Source: Aurifilum marmelostoma (Eukaryota; Ascomycota; Sordariomycetes; Diaporthales; Cryphonectriaceae). From it: a stretch of DNA of 64,000 nucleotides. Of the stretch, positions 43,178-55,800 are shown piece after piece. Position 1 is the stretch's first letter. Every line of letters starts with the position of its first letter. Location: the NCBI GenBank assembly GCA_027559495.1, contig JAMXSV010000005.1:963993-1027992 (forward strand), given 5' to 3'. The notes under the pieces are model-generated. The model saw nothing but the letters and a program-made list of their open reading frames with translations, was not told where the DNA came from and did not search any database. Position numbers and translations under genes: made by a program.

Positions 43178-45161
43178 TTAGTGGTGAGCTCGGTAGCTCT
43201 CCCTTGAAATCCTCCGTTCTTCGAGCTCAATAATATCTGGGTCATGTCCACTCAATACCTCGGAGTGCGCACAAGTGTGATGAATGCTCCGAGAGTAAGT
43301 TACAGCCCACAAAAAGACTAAAAAAAGCGCTATTAGCAGCTATTTACACATGAGGGGTGGCGGGACGTACTCCACAAAGACAGCGGGGGTGCCGATGTCT
43401 TTGCTGAGCGAGTTGAATGCGAGGCTGGAGATTATTGCACCCGCTTTGCCGAGTGCGGCGGAGATACGCACGCGAAAACGCGCGATATGCGTGTGAAAGA
43501 GCTCAGCGGGATACATCTGGGAATATCGTTACTAGTAAGTGATAAACGGGGTTGTGCTCTGTGGGACTCACATGGGATTGTTGTGTTCGCGCCAAAATTG
43601 AAGAATAATTGCATGAATGCGAAGCATACGATGAAGGCCGCAGGGGAGAGCGGTAGCAAACTTTCCAGCGAGAATGCCGACTATATGCGCACGACCCAAG
43701 TTGGTATCCCGCACCATCCAGCGCTACAGAGGATCCTACGGAACAGAGAGCTCATAATGAAGCCCATTATTTGAATGAACTTGCGACCAAGGTATTCGAC
43801 AGTGAGAACGGAAACGTAGTATCCTGGGACAAATCCGAGGGAGGTAACGATCAAGTTGCCAGTCGCAATGCGAGACATCTTGTGCCACGCATTGTTCCCG
43901 GAGCCATCGAATCCAATCTGCTGGAGAACGACGTTTGTATTAAGATTAATGCCATAAAACGCTATATCGACCAAAAACCATGAGAGCGCGGTGCACCTAT
44001 GAGCAGATGTCCTTGCGTGGCGCCACTCGGAAATATAAATCAAAAACTCATGAATCTGGGCCTTTTTATTGATTTCTGACCATTTCCGCTTGAGGTGGCG
44101 AAACATTCCGAGTCGTCGCGGAAGATGACCTAGACTCGACCCGTTTGTTGACCTCGCAGTTGCCTTTTTCAGCTTCTCCTTTCTGGGCTTCGTCTGCTTC
44201 AGGGCTGCGTGTTTTATTAAAACGAGCAGACTCGGGCATGACAAATCGTTGGTATAGTGTACCAAATGCCGGGATGAGTGAGAGACCAACAATAATGCGC
44301 CATACTGTACCAGGATTTTAGCCTTGAACGGTATATATTAGAAAGTAAACTCACCCGCGTCAACCTGGTTGGTATGGCCATGAGAGTCGATACCCGTCTT
44401 GAAGCATGCAAGGACGATCATCGTGACAAGACTTCCGACAAAGGATCCCCAGCCTTGGTTGGAAAAAGACATAGATGAGCATGGTGCCCGCTTGCGGAGA
44501 GAAGCGCGGTCTCCGGTAACGGCGGCAGACATTGGATAATCTCCCCCCACGCCGATGCCGAGAATGATACGGGATACACCAACCCAAATAAGGACCCTGG
44601 GCATATGTGATGTTAATTATCGATAGAGCTGTTAAGCCGAGCGAGCCACACTAACCATGTCCACCAAGGTAAGAGGGAACAGAGATACACATAATTGTCG
44701 CAAAGATAATGAGCAAAAGTTCTTTGCCGTCTGTTTAACGGTTCAGCGGACTAACATAGTCGAACACGCAAGTACACTCACAAACTGCTTTGCGACCCCA
44801 CGAGTCGGCCAAGTAACCGAACAAAAATTGGCCGGCCACTGCACCAATATTGGCGCTTGCCTTGATAAACCCTTCGAGATTTGACGGGAGACTGTGACCA
44901 CCGTAGTAACGGTATTGCAGCATCAGTGCGACCTGGTTGATGATAAAGAGGTCGTAGGCTATATGACTGTTAATACAGGTCTGAATCACTACAGTAGTCC
45001 TTACCATCAAGGAAGAACCCAACACCAGCGATAAGAAGTAGACGCAACTCGACACGATTGAGGACAAAAGGAGGGCGGTGATCATGTTCAATCTCCTGCA
45101 GGCTAGCCCCAAATTGATTGGGATCAGTACGAGTCCCCGGTCGCTCAACCTCAGTGGGCAT
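43178..45161 (-). pseudogene. Pho84-type phosphate:H+ symporter (MFS), multi-exon, frame broken
   Basis: Minus strand from ATG 45161. Exons are about 45161-45005, 44958-44782, 44730-44656, 44596-44355, 44304-43740 and 43680-43572, then two short 3' exons ending at TAA 43180-43178. Introns are 46-58 nt with standard ends. Family motifs in order: GVGFFLDAYDLFIIN (helix 1, across the first splice), GQFLFGYLADSWGRK, GIGVGGDYPMSAAVT, SNQGWGSFVGSLVTM, NVVLQQIGFDGSG, GFVPGYYVSVLTVEYLGRK, CFAFMQLFFNFGANTT, and C-terminal GHDPDIIELEE. These are plasma-membrane high-affinity phosphate importers. At least four one-base frame breaks are needed: at the exon 4 acceptor, at two sites in the LRKR-SNQGWG segment, and at AGKF. 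Most lie in homopolymers. Confidence 0.85.
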
Positions 45162-45602
45162 GAAGGCAATGAAAGGGAATGAATATAGAGCCCCCAAGCC
45201 CCCAAGATCGGATTAAAAGTAGCTGCCAGGTCTCTAGGGATCTGTTGCGTATACGCCATTGAGTTCGAGATTCCCAGAACCCCAATGCGCGCGGCGACAA
45301 ACGTTGCTTGAACTCGCGAGGTGAGTGGCTCTTGAATTTTTTCTTAGCCGAGTGTAGTGAAATGAGCTCATCATTTTAATCTTCTGGCTCCATTAGACGA
45401 CGAAAGCAACGGCACAGACCCAGATGTGTGACGACCAAGGTGACGTCATGACGCTGCAGAATAAGCCGAAACACTGGACATATTATCTGATACAAAGCAC
45501 CTCATTCCATAGTAAGGAATTCGCTGGTAGATAGATGTAAGTTTAGCAGCAGGAGCCTCTAGCCATAGAGTCAAGCCTCGAAGGTACCTGCTCGCCACCG
45601 TC

Positions 45603-46045
45603 ATGGCACATTTACGGACCAAAAATTTATCGGCATTGACCCATTCAGATTTCGGGACTTTTGTTTTATCGACAGAAATCCAATCCCTCGCTGGTAAGTT
45701 CGTTCTTGTGTATCTTTGGGGTTTGTGATGGGTACACCAGTCATTGGCGAAGAGAATGAATGTTACGCTAATGCGGTGGAGCAGATCAAGCTGACCGCTT
45801 ATGGCCATGATGACCAGCGGCCTCCATCAATTTCACGAGAGCTTCTTGAAAGACCTCCGGTTGATCACCGAGACCAGACCCGTGGTATTTTTATTAGTCC
45901 CGACCACTGCCCAGCGTTGAGGACCCGGAGGACGAAATGGTCACAAAATACAAATCGATTGAATTTGCTTTTGTTGACACACCCATGCCAAACTTATGAC
46001 AATATGAATAGTAGTCTGGTGATGAACTCACCCAATGCCAAATGA
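45603..46045 (+). CDS. possible two-exon gene, unrecognised
   Basis: ATG 45603 opens 30 codons (MAHLRTKNLSALTHSDFG...) up to a good donor GTAAGT at 45694. A 47-nt intron ends in CCAG at 45740, and the frame runs on to a TGA at 46043-46045, passing GEENECYANAVEQIKLTAYG. I do not recognise the product. The second half of exon 2 looks more protein-like in a different frame (FHESFLKDLRLITETRP), so this may be another frame-shifted remnant. Confidence 0.22.
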
Positions 46046-48523
46046 ATTTTCGGTCTCAAAGTGCTTTGCAAAGTGACTCAATCCCCACCTACCCGGATTG
46101 ATACTCTACCTTCCTTTTGCAATTAAGAACCCCAAAGGTGGGCTCATAGCATCGATTCCGGGATGATCTAGCTTGCTACGACTTGACTTAATGACAGGAT
46201 AATGGGATATTAGACACAAAGAAATAGTTCTACTATTCGGAAACAATGTCTGCTGTATCTACAGTACATCGCGGTCTACCTGAGCGTGCGTTCTCAATCT
46301 CTCGGATTGCTTGAGATGTCGTGTTTCCCCATTTTCCGCCTCCCATTCTAGTATCCTCTTTCAAACGGGCAGAGTCCTCTCCTTCTATGTTTTATCCAAT
46401 AATACAACCCTCGAGAGAAGCAAGTACTCAGGAACGAAATGGTTTTGCCTATAATGAAATGGACCTTCGTTTTCACCACATCATTGAGTTGTACGATTTG
46501 CTGAATGCTACGAATTTTTTACGTGCTTCTTCCCGATTTCTGAGCAGCCACATCATCTGGAAGTGGTTGAAGTAGTTCTCTCCTCTCGTACGGTTTGGTA
46601 AAGGAACTCCGCAGATCGAGCATCGAGGAGGCGGGAGCATATTGGCTTAAAAAAATTGGCCCAACGCAGGTAGATATGGTCGGGAAGTATTGGGTCATGA
46701 TCAAGTGTAAGTAACGAGCGCGGGTATGAGGCGCAAAAATTGCTGGGTACTTTGGTGCACGGATATTTAGTCGTCTAGGTACAGTGCGATTTTGGACGAG
46801 TCTACGAAATGTGAATAGGCTTGCCGTTAGGATCGTCGATGGATCTAAACGCAATTACTGAAAAAGAAACCACCCATGATTATCATCTTAACGGCCTACG
46901 CAGAAAAAGCTTACCTGGTAGTGTGTAACGTAGGAAGTCTCGGATACCGGAGTAACACCCAACTCTTTCATTCAAGGATCGATGTCAGGGAATGCAACAT
47001 ACTTTCTACGCGGTAAGGTAAACCCTTATAATTCAAAAGACAATCTATGTATTTGATTCGTCGTTAACGTTATCTGGACCACGGATAATAATCATACCTA
47101 GTCTTGTATGGGTTTGGAGAGAATGAGGTCCTCTAAGCGCTAACCAGGATCGTAGAAAATAATTGGGTTTTCCTTTAGTGGCAGCCATGATAGTGGGAAT
47201 TCACTGAATGAGAATGAGGTGTCGCTTTTGTATCAATTTTAATTTTCTTTGCCGGGTTTTTATATCCTTCACGAGCATTAAACCCAGAGCTTCTGTCCCA
47301 TCATTGAAACTGGCAGCTCCATAAGCGCGCCTGCCATTCAGCTGACGAAACGCAGGCCCCTAATACGGATCATCAACTAACATATTCTTCAAATTTTCAT
47401 TTCTAGGGCAGCGAGCGACATTGATAATCGAACTCTCACTGCCCCGCTTGGGGTTTAACCGGGCGACGGTAACGTAATACGTCACTCATCGGCCACGAGT
47501 TGCTCGCAGCCTACCCAACTAAATGCGTCCGATGTACTTGTATTAGGTCGCCTCCGAGGCTAATGTGATCATCTATCTAGGCCTTCTTCAATTGATCCAA
47601 ATTGAAAAATTTCCCTTTGAATTTCGTAACAAGCGCGTCGTGTACCCGCGGGAGTGTACTGGGCGCAGATAAGGGGCGCGGGCTCGTCTGTCGAGCTTTC
47701 TATTGCAGCACCATTAATTATGCCTTTCATCTCACGATTACCTGTACAATGCCTACATACCTTTAGGTGAAAGATAATAAAGTACAGGTTCCAAAAAAAA
47801 GTGATATGTGTAACGTTTTGGAGAAAATCAACTATATTTCTCGTTAAATCTGGGATACAAATCCGGATGAGTAGATATCTTCCATACAGTGACTCAATTG
47901 GTATGAATCCATAATTCCGCGATTAAACTCTGGCAAGTGTTAGGTTATAGGATTATCCGAGGATTTGTGTCGTAAGGAGACCGGTGTCCTGCTCCGTGAG
48001 AGATCCCACCGAAGGATTCTGAATGTTCCGTGTGCGTGGTAATGCGGGAGATAATAGCTGTGCAGACCGCATTGCGACTCTTAAGCGTCTTGTCTTCTGT
48101 AATCTAAGAGCTCATCACAGTACACGCAGACGCGAGAAACAGGCTTGGTTGCTGCGTACTAGCTTCGTACCTTTTAGCAAGATCATGAGCCAAGCTCTAT
48201 GGATTGTCCGCGGACTAGCTACTGGTGGCGATCAATCTGTAATAGGGATAGGAGTGTGGCAAATATTCTAATACAATATCGTACTCGAACCATTGGTACC
48301 CCTTACAGCACTTCAATTTATTCACAAAAATCTAACCTGTTGTGGGTCCTTTTATATGCGGTACTGGATGGCTGTGTATCATGGTATCTTTATGGTTTGT
48401 CCTAAGGGAAAAAAGGAAATTGTTGGTCCAGTGGATTATATAAAGTGGCCAGTGCCGTTGGTTAAGCGCCCGAGTTGGTTCTCCATCCAACCACCACTCA
48501 CACGTGCCCTCCACTACGTCCCC
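46046..48523. other. region without recognised genes
   Basis: Open frames of up to 111 codons on both strands, none similar to a family I know. A minus-strand stretch at about 46640-46720 (HDPILPDHIYLRWANFF in one frame) looks protein-like but is isolated. No element ends or RNA genes found. Confidence 0.4.
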
Positions 48524-49880
48524 ATGGCCACCGCCGCTCCTCGCCCATCACTCGCTTCCCAGACCCAGACTGGGGGTCTGAACCCTTCGCCGGCCACGCA
48601 ATTACTGGCCCGGTTGCACCTCGACTTGGAGAGGGGTCCGATTTTCGGTGGACCGCGAGAAGATCATGAACTTGCCTGAATCGGTCCTGTTATGTTTGTT
48701 CCCGAACGGATTGATGCTTAGCCGCCGCAGAGCGTTGCCGGTATTCGGGCCGTGATGACGGAAGAAGAAGCGAGAAGATGTTTACATGTATCAGGTTTTA
48801 CCACGTAAGTCTGATTTTGTACACCTGTGGTAGTTGATTACTTGAAATCATTGCAGATTTACGGCCAACAGGTTCGACCGACTGCTTGCATGGCTATTAT
48901 GCTCCTGAATTCTTCCGTGTTTCGCAGGAACATTTCACGGCGCAAATTGCGACTACCCTTGGTCTACTTCGCTGGGCAAATATCGCTTCCTCACTCCTCG
49001 GGCTTCCTGCCGTCTTGGCCCCTGAAAATGGAGCTTTTCGCCTCCCAAGAATCAAAACCCATTATTGGAGCAAAAGGGCAATCATGGTGCTCAGTGGAAA
49101 ATGGAATACTTCTGTCATCCCCCGATGACGGAGGATGAGTCGGTGCTGGCAATGGACCCAGCAAGGACTGCGAATCAAGTCTGTTACATATGAAGCGCGA
49201 GGCAGGGGTTCAACTCTTGAGAAGAAGCTTATTTTCACCGCCCTGCAGGTATGTCTTTGCTACCCCCACCTCCGCATCTTAAAACCCTCCTTTTTTCCTA
49301 TCACGCTCCTCTGTAAAATCGTCTGAATTCGATATTAATACTTGCAAAAAGTAAATCGTTAATATAATGGAGAATAACGTTAAGTTGAGCAACATTTGAT
49401 CGACATGTTGTGTATGTCCTGATTTAACCGGGATGACGCGGGGCTACTGTGCAACTGAACTCCTCGCGGTGCTGCATCTCGTCGATCGCTCTCGTGTTGC
49501 CTTTAGGCGATTAGATCAATCACCCAGCCGGGTAAGCATGAACCTTTCCTATGATTGATTGCCACGATGCCAAGATTTTGGGTTAGATGGTGGACCGGGT
49601 CACGGCTGACGGGCAACAAATGGCCACTGCACAAAAAGTTGCTGCTTTTCTGGAGGAAAACCTGCTGTACGTTTAAATTTTGACAAGAGGGCTGCAGAAC
49701 TCATTTTGTCATTCCCCTTGCACAGCGCAAGGGTTGGTGGGATGGAGCTGATATGCGCATGTAAATTTCCAGCTACCAAGCCATCCATGCCCTCGTGGCC
49801 GTAGTGAAGCTCTGGGGTTAGGCGAAAGTGGACGCTCGAACTGAGGCTGGTACGCATCCACCTCCCTTTGACTCTGGTGG
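48524..49880 (+). pseudogene. Whi2-like (BTB/KCTD-type) protein remnant
   Basis: ATG 48524 starts MATAAPRPSLASQTQTGG, then LHLDLERGPIFGGPRE. After a one-base break at a CC run (about 48652) the next frame reads KIMNLPESVLLCLFPNGLML, a block I associate with fungal Whi2-like proteins. Later pieces on the same strand fit the rest of that family: EKKLIFTALQ before a GTATGT donor (about 49220-49250), QKLLLFWRK (about 49640), GWWDGADM (about 49740) and KLWG...WTLELRL (about 49810-49850). Whi2 partners a plasma-membrane phosphatase in yeast stress and nutrient signalling. Stops and frame changes separate the pieces. The family assignment rests on memory of these motifs. Confidence 0.5.
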
Positions 49881-49899
49881 GTCCTCGACATCTACCGTT

Positions 49900-52800
49900 C
49901 GATTTAACCGTACGAGTCAAACCTGGATACCAATGTCACTTGCCTTCTCCTTTGTTTTCTATCTCACGAATTCATGTAGGACTCCTTGTACGTCTCTCCG
50001 TATTATTGTCACAAATTGGTTCTGTCTCCTGGCCCTACACAATCGGTCGTTTTGTTTCTTGTCCGTATTTGGTTATAAAAGATGTATTGTGATACCCCTT
50101 GCTCAAAGACGAGTAAGGCTTTTGTGGTTGGTGTGGCTACTGGGTGAACTCGTACCAGTGGGCGATTTGAGGTCATTGTAGGACCACTGAAAGTAACCTC
50201 CCTGGATAAATCTAAATTTCGCGATCAGAGATTGACGCGGATGTAAACCTACACACTTTATTTCCGTCCGGAGGCAGCAATTTGCACCCGTCAAATCTTA
50301 TTTACTTATTTTTTGGAGATCTCACTAGATTTTCTCTCGAAGATACCAGCACTCCAACACAGCAGTAGAGATATGGGTTAGCCATTGATCAGGCATATCT
50401 TTAACCGTAACGGAAATTGCACCGGAACAGGCTGGATTTCACACACGGATAACGCCAAGATTATCCTTCGTCAAGAGTACGTCTTCTGGGTTCTTATTCC
50501 GAGTTGAACTCTTGGGCAATGAAGCCGAACAGTGCTTTCACTTTGAGCTTTGTTCTTTGTCCCGTTGAAAATCGAGTATGTTTCGGGCTCCCGAAGAGGA
50601 ACTCCCTTAGTGAAAGGTTTGGAATTGAAAACTCGACAGTTGTACATATGAGAGATCAAATATCGTCGGACCAGGGTTACCCGCCTCAGGTGGGAGAGGG
50701 CCAAATGAGAAATAGGGCAACTGTGCCATCGGGGTTAATTTGATAGTAAAGGTGGCTGTGTCACAGGCATTCATAATGCATAAAACTTACTGAGGTGCCA
50801 GCAAGTTGTGTCAGTTGTAGATCGAAAACAAACGAAATTATCTAATGCTGGTCAAACGTCTTCAGAGGTGGCCAAATCAAACTGTACTTCGGAAGTGGCG
50901 TGCTCTGGGTTAATTCTTACCGTGAGGTGTCTCTGAAATTCTGTAGTGTCGCAAATTTTCCAGATCATGAACACGGAGCTGTTGACACACCTGAAAGCGA
51001 TTGGAAAAGAGGATTACGCCTCGCCGATAGAGTGGATACATTAATGCAGTAAATTTTCATTAGTTAATGCGAAGATCATCAAGTTTGTCTCCACAGAGTT
51101 CAACAAAGGATGTGGGTCCCATCTTTCTGGCGAAACCGTGAAAATCCAACTGGACACTCCCTTCCGCATTACAGAGCAACAACTATGAAGCTTCTCCCGG
51201 GTACAGGTACGAAGGGCTGTTGAATAGCTGCTTGAATTCGTGGTGTTGGCCAGATGACAGCGATCTACCTTGTGTTTCGTGATCTCGGCGAGGCATTTCA
51301 GTCGCTGCAGAGAACTCAATCTATCTCGATGAAATCCTTCAAGTCCGACTATCAAATTCTTGCTAGCAGAGGAAACGAGCTACTAGATAGGCCACAACCT
51401 GTGCTAGGACTTCCAGGTGGAAATCTTCCGGCACTCCTGGGAAATATAGTGAGAGATCCCCAATTCGGGGAAGATATGCAATACTTTCGAGACTAGGTTG
51501 GCATAAACATCCTTCGAGACAGTATAACATTGGGGTCCTCGCCGAGTGCCGCTGATCACTGGCACCATGGGCGAGAGGACTGGGTGTTCGAGTTCAGCAC
51601 GCCGATGATGATTGTTCAGGTTTTCTCTGATGCCCATAGTCATCAGCAGCCAGATCAAGCAATGGATACTTTGGACAATGCGATAAATCCAGAGTTTGCG
51701 GATCCTTGATGCACCGAAATTAGGATGCGTCACGAAGATGGTGGCGGGAAGGAACAAGAGAGGCCTCCTTCTTCAGTCGACAAAGAAGTGGATACCAAAG
51801 TTCATTGTATTAAAGTTTCTGAAACATTTCAAACACTGGTGGGTCCGATATGCATTGAGCCGCCAACCAGACAACCGGTATGAGCGGTGGATGCTTGTAA
51901 CTTCCGCGTATACAAGAAAATACGCAAAAACAATCCGATGATGTTTCATCAGCAGACTGAGAGAATTCAGTGGATTTTATCAGTTAAAGACTTTCGCAGC
52001 AACATCTCTCCGAGCAGTTGGTGTGGTTACGTTAATATATATAACCTGAGGCTCGACACAAATCAACGAGGTCCGGAACGGGACTTAGACTTATGTTATT
52101 GTGGAGAGTAGTCGATTTGAGGATTGGTAGTATTCTTAGTCACGGGAACAGTATGGGCTGAATTAGAAGGAAATTAGGGATGGCGGTTTTTGTAACAGGT
52201 CAGAGAAAATCAAGGAGGCTTAATTAAGTGTTTGGATCCCGGTAGTTTGATCCGGAGCTGGTGTGGTTGTTTGAACTCGAGAACGATTTGCTGGGTCCTA
52301 ATTCTTGGCGCGGGTGGTGTCGCTGTACTGCTTGATCGCTGTAATCGTGATTATGGGCGGGCGCCCATAAACCATGATGGTTATTAGGCGGACTCCTAAA
52401 GCAACATTTGTATCAGGTTCGGTTGGTCGACTCCGCATGATAGCATCGATGAGGTTACAAACCATAGTGAAGATGCGTATATTCTTTAAAGCTCCGTAAT
52501 TATGAAACGCATTGAGGACAAGGCGATAGTCCTCATATTAGGAATGAATCAACCAATCCCATTCAGAAGATGATGAGATCCAATGGCAGTAAAAGAATAA
52601 ATAATAAATTAAAACTCATAGGCTATTGCGCCCCGCTAGGAGTGGCTCTTACTGCATCAGTGCTCAACTTACGTCAAAGATTATAGCATGGTAATAACCT
52701 GCCGCCTTAGTGGTGTCATAGACGTCCGAGCAGAGATGCGAAATAATATTACAATGAATCTCAGTCACAAAAAGTAGATGCATCTAAAGACAGGGTTTCT

Positions 52801-55800
52801 TTGAATGTTTAATTATGAAGGAACCGCAAGCCATTGTGGATCCACGCCCTTTTCGATGACTTATGGGATTGATGGCCTGACGCGCATAATATGCAAAGTG
52901 CTTACGCCGTGATATCGTCATCGAAGACCGTGCAGCTCGGCATTGGGACCTGGGGATATACACTCGAAAATTGCCGACGAACATTCCAAAGGATGAGACC
53001 TTAATATATTGTTTGTTGGAAATTAGGGATTGCTACTGGCAAGCATTCACCGTCGGAATGCTAATGCGCGGAACCTGTTATGGTACTATCAACTTGGACA
53101 ACCTTCAGGCTTGGCCTGGAATTAACCCGCAGCCAACGGTGTGTGAACCACAGTCATGCTCGGATTTTTTCCAGTGACGGGGGTTATATTGTGTTCGATT
53201 TGCCGAATGCCATTTCAGTAGATAAACTGGACTACTCAAGCTGTAAGAGCAACTCGGCGGTGGTTTGAGAGGCAGACGATAACTGAGAGGTATGGCTTCC
53301 CGGTAACAGTATTCACCACGGTAACCTGAGTAAAGTAGTCTCGCATTGACACGAAAGTTTGGGTGTGGGACCACTAACCTGGGGTTGCTTTTCAATGATT
53401 ATCAACTACTAGTCCCTCTAGAAAGCGTGATAAGGATGATTTTATCATCACCAACATCGCAAATTTGTCTTTAAATATGTAAATGAAACCCGTTCTGTAG
53501 TGTGGGTGTAATAAGAATCCCCGTCAAACCCGGCTCCTCATCGATAGGGTCACAAACAGTTTATTCTAGCGTTACAACCATTTCTTCAAGAGTTCGGCTC
53601 AACTTCTCAAAACCTAGAGATGACAATTAAATATCCGCTCGGTGTTCGTTGGGGTCATATATCTTACGCAATCTCAATAACGGGGTACGCATCGACCCAA
53701 GTCACCCACTTAGGTGAAGGCCTATGGCGGAGTATTGGTTCCTTATACAGATGGTACTCGTAAGTTGATTTGGTTAATATTCAATATTAGTGACCAACAC
53801 ATCGCCGGAGGCGGCGATGAAGTGCTGGACATCACAGTGAGATGAACTTCGTTGGTACTCACAAGACATTTTTAACAATGCACAATGTGGCGTCAGGACA
53901 AGGCTGGAAGGTGGGAATCTGGAGATCTTAGGTAACCGTGGAGATGCAGAAGCCGGCCAGACCGCAAAAAGCTTGCCAATTTAGGTTCGAGGCAGCTTGC
54001 AGAACTGCAATGTGGATAAAGTTTGAAGATTCTCGGCCAAACAGGAAGCCAAATAAGGGACGGCAGTCATAATCGGGGAACCATACCGAAGCATATATCC
54101 AAAATGTAGACATATTCGAGAGGAATTTAACTCATAGCGTCTGGTTGATGTGTAACAGCAGCATGGGTGGAAACCATATCATCATAGGTCCACAGGGAGA
54201 CGCTTAGTCTTTGAAGCTGTGGAGACTCACCCCTGAGTGGACGACACAATCCCATAGACTACTATGTATTCTTGCTCTCTGTGGGAATGGGGGTGACTGG
54301 AGAATTTCGGATCCCTCGAGCCAAAAACTTTAGTTCAATTGAAGTGACTTGAGTACAAAAAAACTAATTGAGGAGAATTTCTAGAGGTGGTGGATATCTA
54401 CAGCCCATTGACAGACAGCTGGGACAACTATGAAAGACCCTTTCGGAAGGCGAATGCTAATGGGACGCCTCAATGTCGGCGGAAAATCAGTTGAACTCAT
54501 ACCTTTCTCTGGGATAATTGATAGTAATGGTCGTTTGGGAGCAGTGCGCATGGCTTCAACACAATGAGGATGGACAGCCAAAGTTTGAAATGGTTAGGCA
54601 GCGGCTTGTAATTGCTTCAGACAGAGGTAGAATACTACAGGACTCGGATAGGATCTGGTAAATATGGGCGGGGTAGGGATTGGGTTATATCATAGGTTAT
54701 ATCGTCACCACAGTAATTTTCAGGGTTTGGGGTGGCTTCCAATCGCATGGTGGCTTTCGGGGGTAGAGATGTAACCACCGCATACGACATTGTGACGTCA
54801 GAATGTACTTAAAGCATCCAAGACTCGAAACATGTTCTAAGTCGGTAGCAAAAGCTGGGCAGATCCGGTATATTTCGGCTCCGTTCCGGCGTGTTAGTGG
54901 GACTGTCTCTGTATGAAAGATGGGAATGATTTCCAAGTCTGGGCAACGGTGCCTCTTTATCGTTGCCTCTTTTGAAGAAAATATGACATTGCAAGATGTT
55001 ATATGGACCATAACTGTGTGTACCTTTCCAACAACTGGATCAGGTGCCTTCATGCGGTCGCATATTCTGCAGACACCTGATCTAAGGGGCATAGGTATAG
55101 AGTCGTTTAAAAGCCAATCCGCAATGGCAAGGTAGGCAGTGAAGCCCTTTGCATCAGCTCAAGCCTGTAAAAATCCACCTCCAGTTCAAACATACGATGA
55201 GCATAATGTTGATAGCCCTTTCACAGGGCGATGATAGCGGGCCACCGTTTTAATGAGGAGTCACAAACGCCGTGCCCTAGTATTCCCCATGATACAACGA
55301 ATAGCAATACTGAACATGTAGAGAGACACTTGTGGTAGATGGAGTAGCTTGTGTTGGAAGCCAGTTTTGATCATAGAGGACGCAAGCCTGGGGGCGCCAG
55401 TGCCCGAGTAATAGTTGCGAAAGGTATCCGCACAGATCGGTTCACGATGTGGAGCGCGACGTCGTTGCAGAGATTTGTAGGTTAGCTATGTCAATGTACG
55501 TGGTGTTCGCGGGAATCAAAGGTGGAACTATTCATCACCTAAACAGACGAGCGCGGGTTGCCTTCTTGGGCGCACCTCAGACAGGGAGTCCTGCACATTT
55601 TTCTACCGGTGACTCGCCCGACTCCGCGACGCAATTTAAATCAGAATCACGGCAATAAAAAGGTGATGTTATATAGCCAAACAGCTCGGGCGGGAATGTT
55701 CGAATTTGTCGAAAACCTTGGGACCGGCTATATATATGCAATGTCTATTAACGTAGGCCAGTTGAGTAGTGAAAAATGTTAAACGGCCTATATTATTTCC

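Noticed and set aside
47405..47475. tRNA-like GTTCGATTA loop on the minus strand
   Set aside because: The flanking bases do not form a T stem or an acceptor stem.
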